Origin: an uncultured Prevotella sp.
GTDB lineage: Bacteria > Bacteroidota > Bacteroidia > Bacteroidales > Bacteroidaceae
Assembly: GCA_902477645.1 (NCBI GenBank)
Contig: CABSIA010000059.1
Coordinates: forward strand, 1-16,243
Direction: 5' to 3'
Length of the DNA: 16,243 bases
A program made the position numbers and the translations under genes. Below, piece by piece: positions 15,077 to 16,243 of this stretch; position 1 is the first letter of the stretch; the number at the start of each line of letters is the position of its first letter. The notes beneath the pieces are model-generated. The model did no database searches and was not told the DNA's origin. It saw only the letters and a program-made list of their open reading frames with translations.

Positions 15077-15081
15077 CGGTT
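15062..15081 (+). other. hairpin across the stop codon of the PurF-like gene
   Basis: AGCCGTTAC (15062-15070) pairs with GTAACGGTT (15073-15081), 9 bp with one G-U and a 2-base loop. The TAA stop (15074-15076) is inside the right arm. No T run follows, so it is more likely an mRNA-stability or partial-attenuation structure between the PurF-like gene and carA. Confidence 0.5.
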
Positions 15082-15116
15082 CTACAGAGAAACCACAAAA
15101 ATTTAAAATACGATAT

Positions 15117-16190
15117 ATGAAGAATGTAACATTAGTCCTGAGCGACGGAACAAAATTCCACGGCAAGAGCTTCGGCTACGACGCTCCCGTTGCCGGAGAG
15201 GTTGTTTTCAACACCGCTATGACAGGCTACCCCGAGAGTCTTACCGACCCGTCATACTCGGGACAGCTTATGACATTGACATATCCGCTTGTCGGAAACT
15301 ACGGTGTGCCGCCGTTCACTTTCGGCAACGGCAAGTTGCCATTGTTCATGGAGAGCGACAAAATCTATGCCACCGGCATAATAGCGTCAGATTACAGTGA
15401 GGAATATTCTCACTGGAACGCCAATGAGAGCCTTGCCGAATGGCTAAAGCGTGAGCATGTGGCGGGCATAACAGGCATTGACACACGGCAGTTGACAAAG
15501 GTGTTGCGTGAGCACGGCGTTATGATGGGCAAAATTTTGTTCGATGACAAGCCTGACAACATTCCGGAGGCAGACTACGAAGGCGTAAACTTTGTTGACA
15601 AGGTAAGTTGCAAGGAAATTATCAGATACAACGAGGGGGCAGGAAAAAAGGTGGTGCTTGTCGACTGCGGTGTAAAAGCCAACATTATCCGGTGTCTCGT
15701 AAACCGCGGCATGGAAGTTGTCAGGGTGCCTTGGAACTACGATTATACCGGCATGGAGTTCGACGGCCTGTTTCTTACAAACGGTCCCGGCGACCCTGAT
15801 ATGTGCCAGGACGCTGTCGACATTATCCGCAAGCAGATGAGCCTCAGCCGTAAGCCTATCTGCGGTATCTGCATGGGCAACCAGCTTTTGGCAAAGGCAG
15901 GCGGCGCAACCATATATAAGCTGAAATATGGTCACAGGTCACACAATCAGCCAGTCCGCATGGTTGGAACCGACAATTGCTACATAACAAGCCAAAACCA
16001 CGGATATGCCGTCGATGCAAGAACTCTCGGAAACGATTGGGAGGAGCTTTTCGTTAATATGAACGACGGATCAAACGAGGGAATAAGACATAAGACAAAT
16101 CCATGGTTCTCGTCACAGTTCCATCCGGAGGCATGCGCAGGTCCTGTAGACACAGAATTTATTTTCGATAAGTTTGTGGATGTGTTATAA
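15117..16190 (+). CDS. carA: carbamoyl-phosphate synthase small (glutaminase) subunit
   Basis: A 357-residue subunit that hydrolyses glutamine and passes ammonia to CarB to make carbamoyl phosphate for pyrimidines and arginine. The N-terminal CarA domain shows GEVVFNTAMTGYPESLTDPSY (27-47) and GITGIDTRQLTKVLRE (117-132). The class I glutaminase domain shows NGPGDP (222-227), nucleophile Cys252 in CGICMGNQLL, and His336 and Glu338 in SQFHPEA. The common His after GICLG is Asn here (GICMGNQ). Length is normal. It lies 40 bases after the PurF-like gene, with no separate promoter that I can see. carB would be expected downstream, outside the window; a GTAG palindrome follows within 10 bases. Confidence 0.96.
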   Translation: MKNVTLVLSDGTKFHGKSFGYDAPVAGEVVFNTAMTGYPESLTDPSYSGQLMTLTYPLVGNYGVPPFTFGNGKLPLFMESDKIYATGIIASDYSEEYSHWNANESLAEWLKREHVAGITGIDTRQLTKVLREHGVMMGKILFDDKPDNIPEADYEGVNFVDKVSCKEIIRYNEGAGKKVVLVDCGVKANIIRCLVNRGMEVVRVPWNYDYTGMEFDGLFLTNGPGDPDMCQDAVDIIRKQMSLSRKPICGICMGNQLLAKAGGATIYKLKYGHRSHNQPVRMVGTDNCYITSQNHGYAVDARTLGNDWEELFVNMNDGSNEGIRHKTNPWFSSQFHPEACAGPVDTEFIFDKFVDVL

Positions 16191-16196
16191 ATGAAT

Positions 16197-16226
16197 TGTA
16201 GGGCCGCTATGTATAGCGGCCGCAAG
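16197..16226. repeat. second copy of the GTAG palindrome (REP-like), after carA
   Basis: Thirty bases here are identical to 7390-7419: T, then GTAG (16198-16201), then GGCCGCTATGTATAGCGGCC (16202-16221), then GCAAG. The following bases differ from the first element. Only 17 bases remain in the window, so an inverted partner, if any, would lie beyond the edge. Confidence 0.85.
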
Positions 16227-16243
16227 CAAAGATGACGATTGAA

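Noticed and set aside
1..16243. A novel defence, secretion or biosynthetic system
   Set aside because: All large genes are recognisable housekeeping or conserved Bacteroidales families; no phage, restriction, toxin-antitoxin or transposase gene was found.

Overview
The window looks like core chromosome of a member of the Bacteroidales (Bacteroidota), possibly Prevotella-like. The evidence is the gene content (DUF6452/DUF6048 pair, the long PurF-like protein beside pyrG and carA, a dciA-recF pair divergent from a TPR-ribH pair) and the promoters, which fit the Bacteroidota pattern TAnnTTTG at -7 (TAACTTTG before pyrG and before recF, TAATTTTG before the TPR gene). The genus is an inference; no rRNA or tRNA gene is present to settle it.

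Layout. (1) 1-2636, plus strand: the 3' end of a DUF6452 gene, DUF6048, apbE (FAD:protein FMN transferase) and a Crp/Fnr-type regulator, all overlapping or nearly so. (2) 2676-7386, plus strand: M3 metallopeptidase (dcp-like), dCMP deaminase, S41 C-terminal processing peptidase and 5-formyltetrahydrofolate cyclo-ligase, packed as an operon. (3) 7390-7476: an 87-bp element made of two inverted GTAG-headed palindromes (REPIN-like) between convergent genes. (4) 7488-8889, minus strand: dciA (DUF721) and recF. A leader made of inverted octamer arrays separates them from (5) 9119-10290, plus strand: a membrane-anchored TPR protein and ribH, closed by a strong intrinsic terminator. (6) 10403-11550: a decayed zone holding an M16 peptidase remnant (signal-peptide-like start joined directly to the C-terminal domain, no ATG), palindromes, short tandem repeats and AT-rich DNA. 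(7) 11530-16190, plus strand: pyrG, a long PurF-like amidotransferase and carA. A further copy of the GTAG palindrome lies immediately after carA, and the window then ends.

The genes fit ordinary metabolism and replication: pyrimidine and carbamoyl-phosphate synthesis (pyrG, carA), dUMP supply and folate recycling (dCMP deaminase, cyclo-ligase), riboflavin synthesis and flavinylation (ribH, apbE), and replication or repair (dciA, recF). I do not see a defence, secretion or biosynthetic island. The less ordinary material is the repeat elements, the structured recF leader, the M16 remnant, and the PurF-like protein with a changed oxyanion position.
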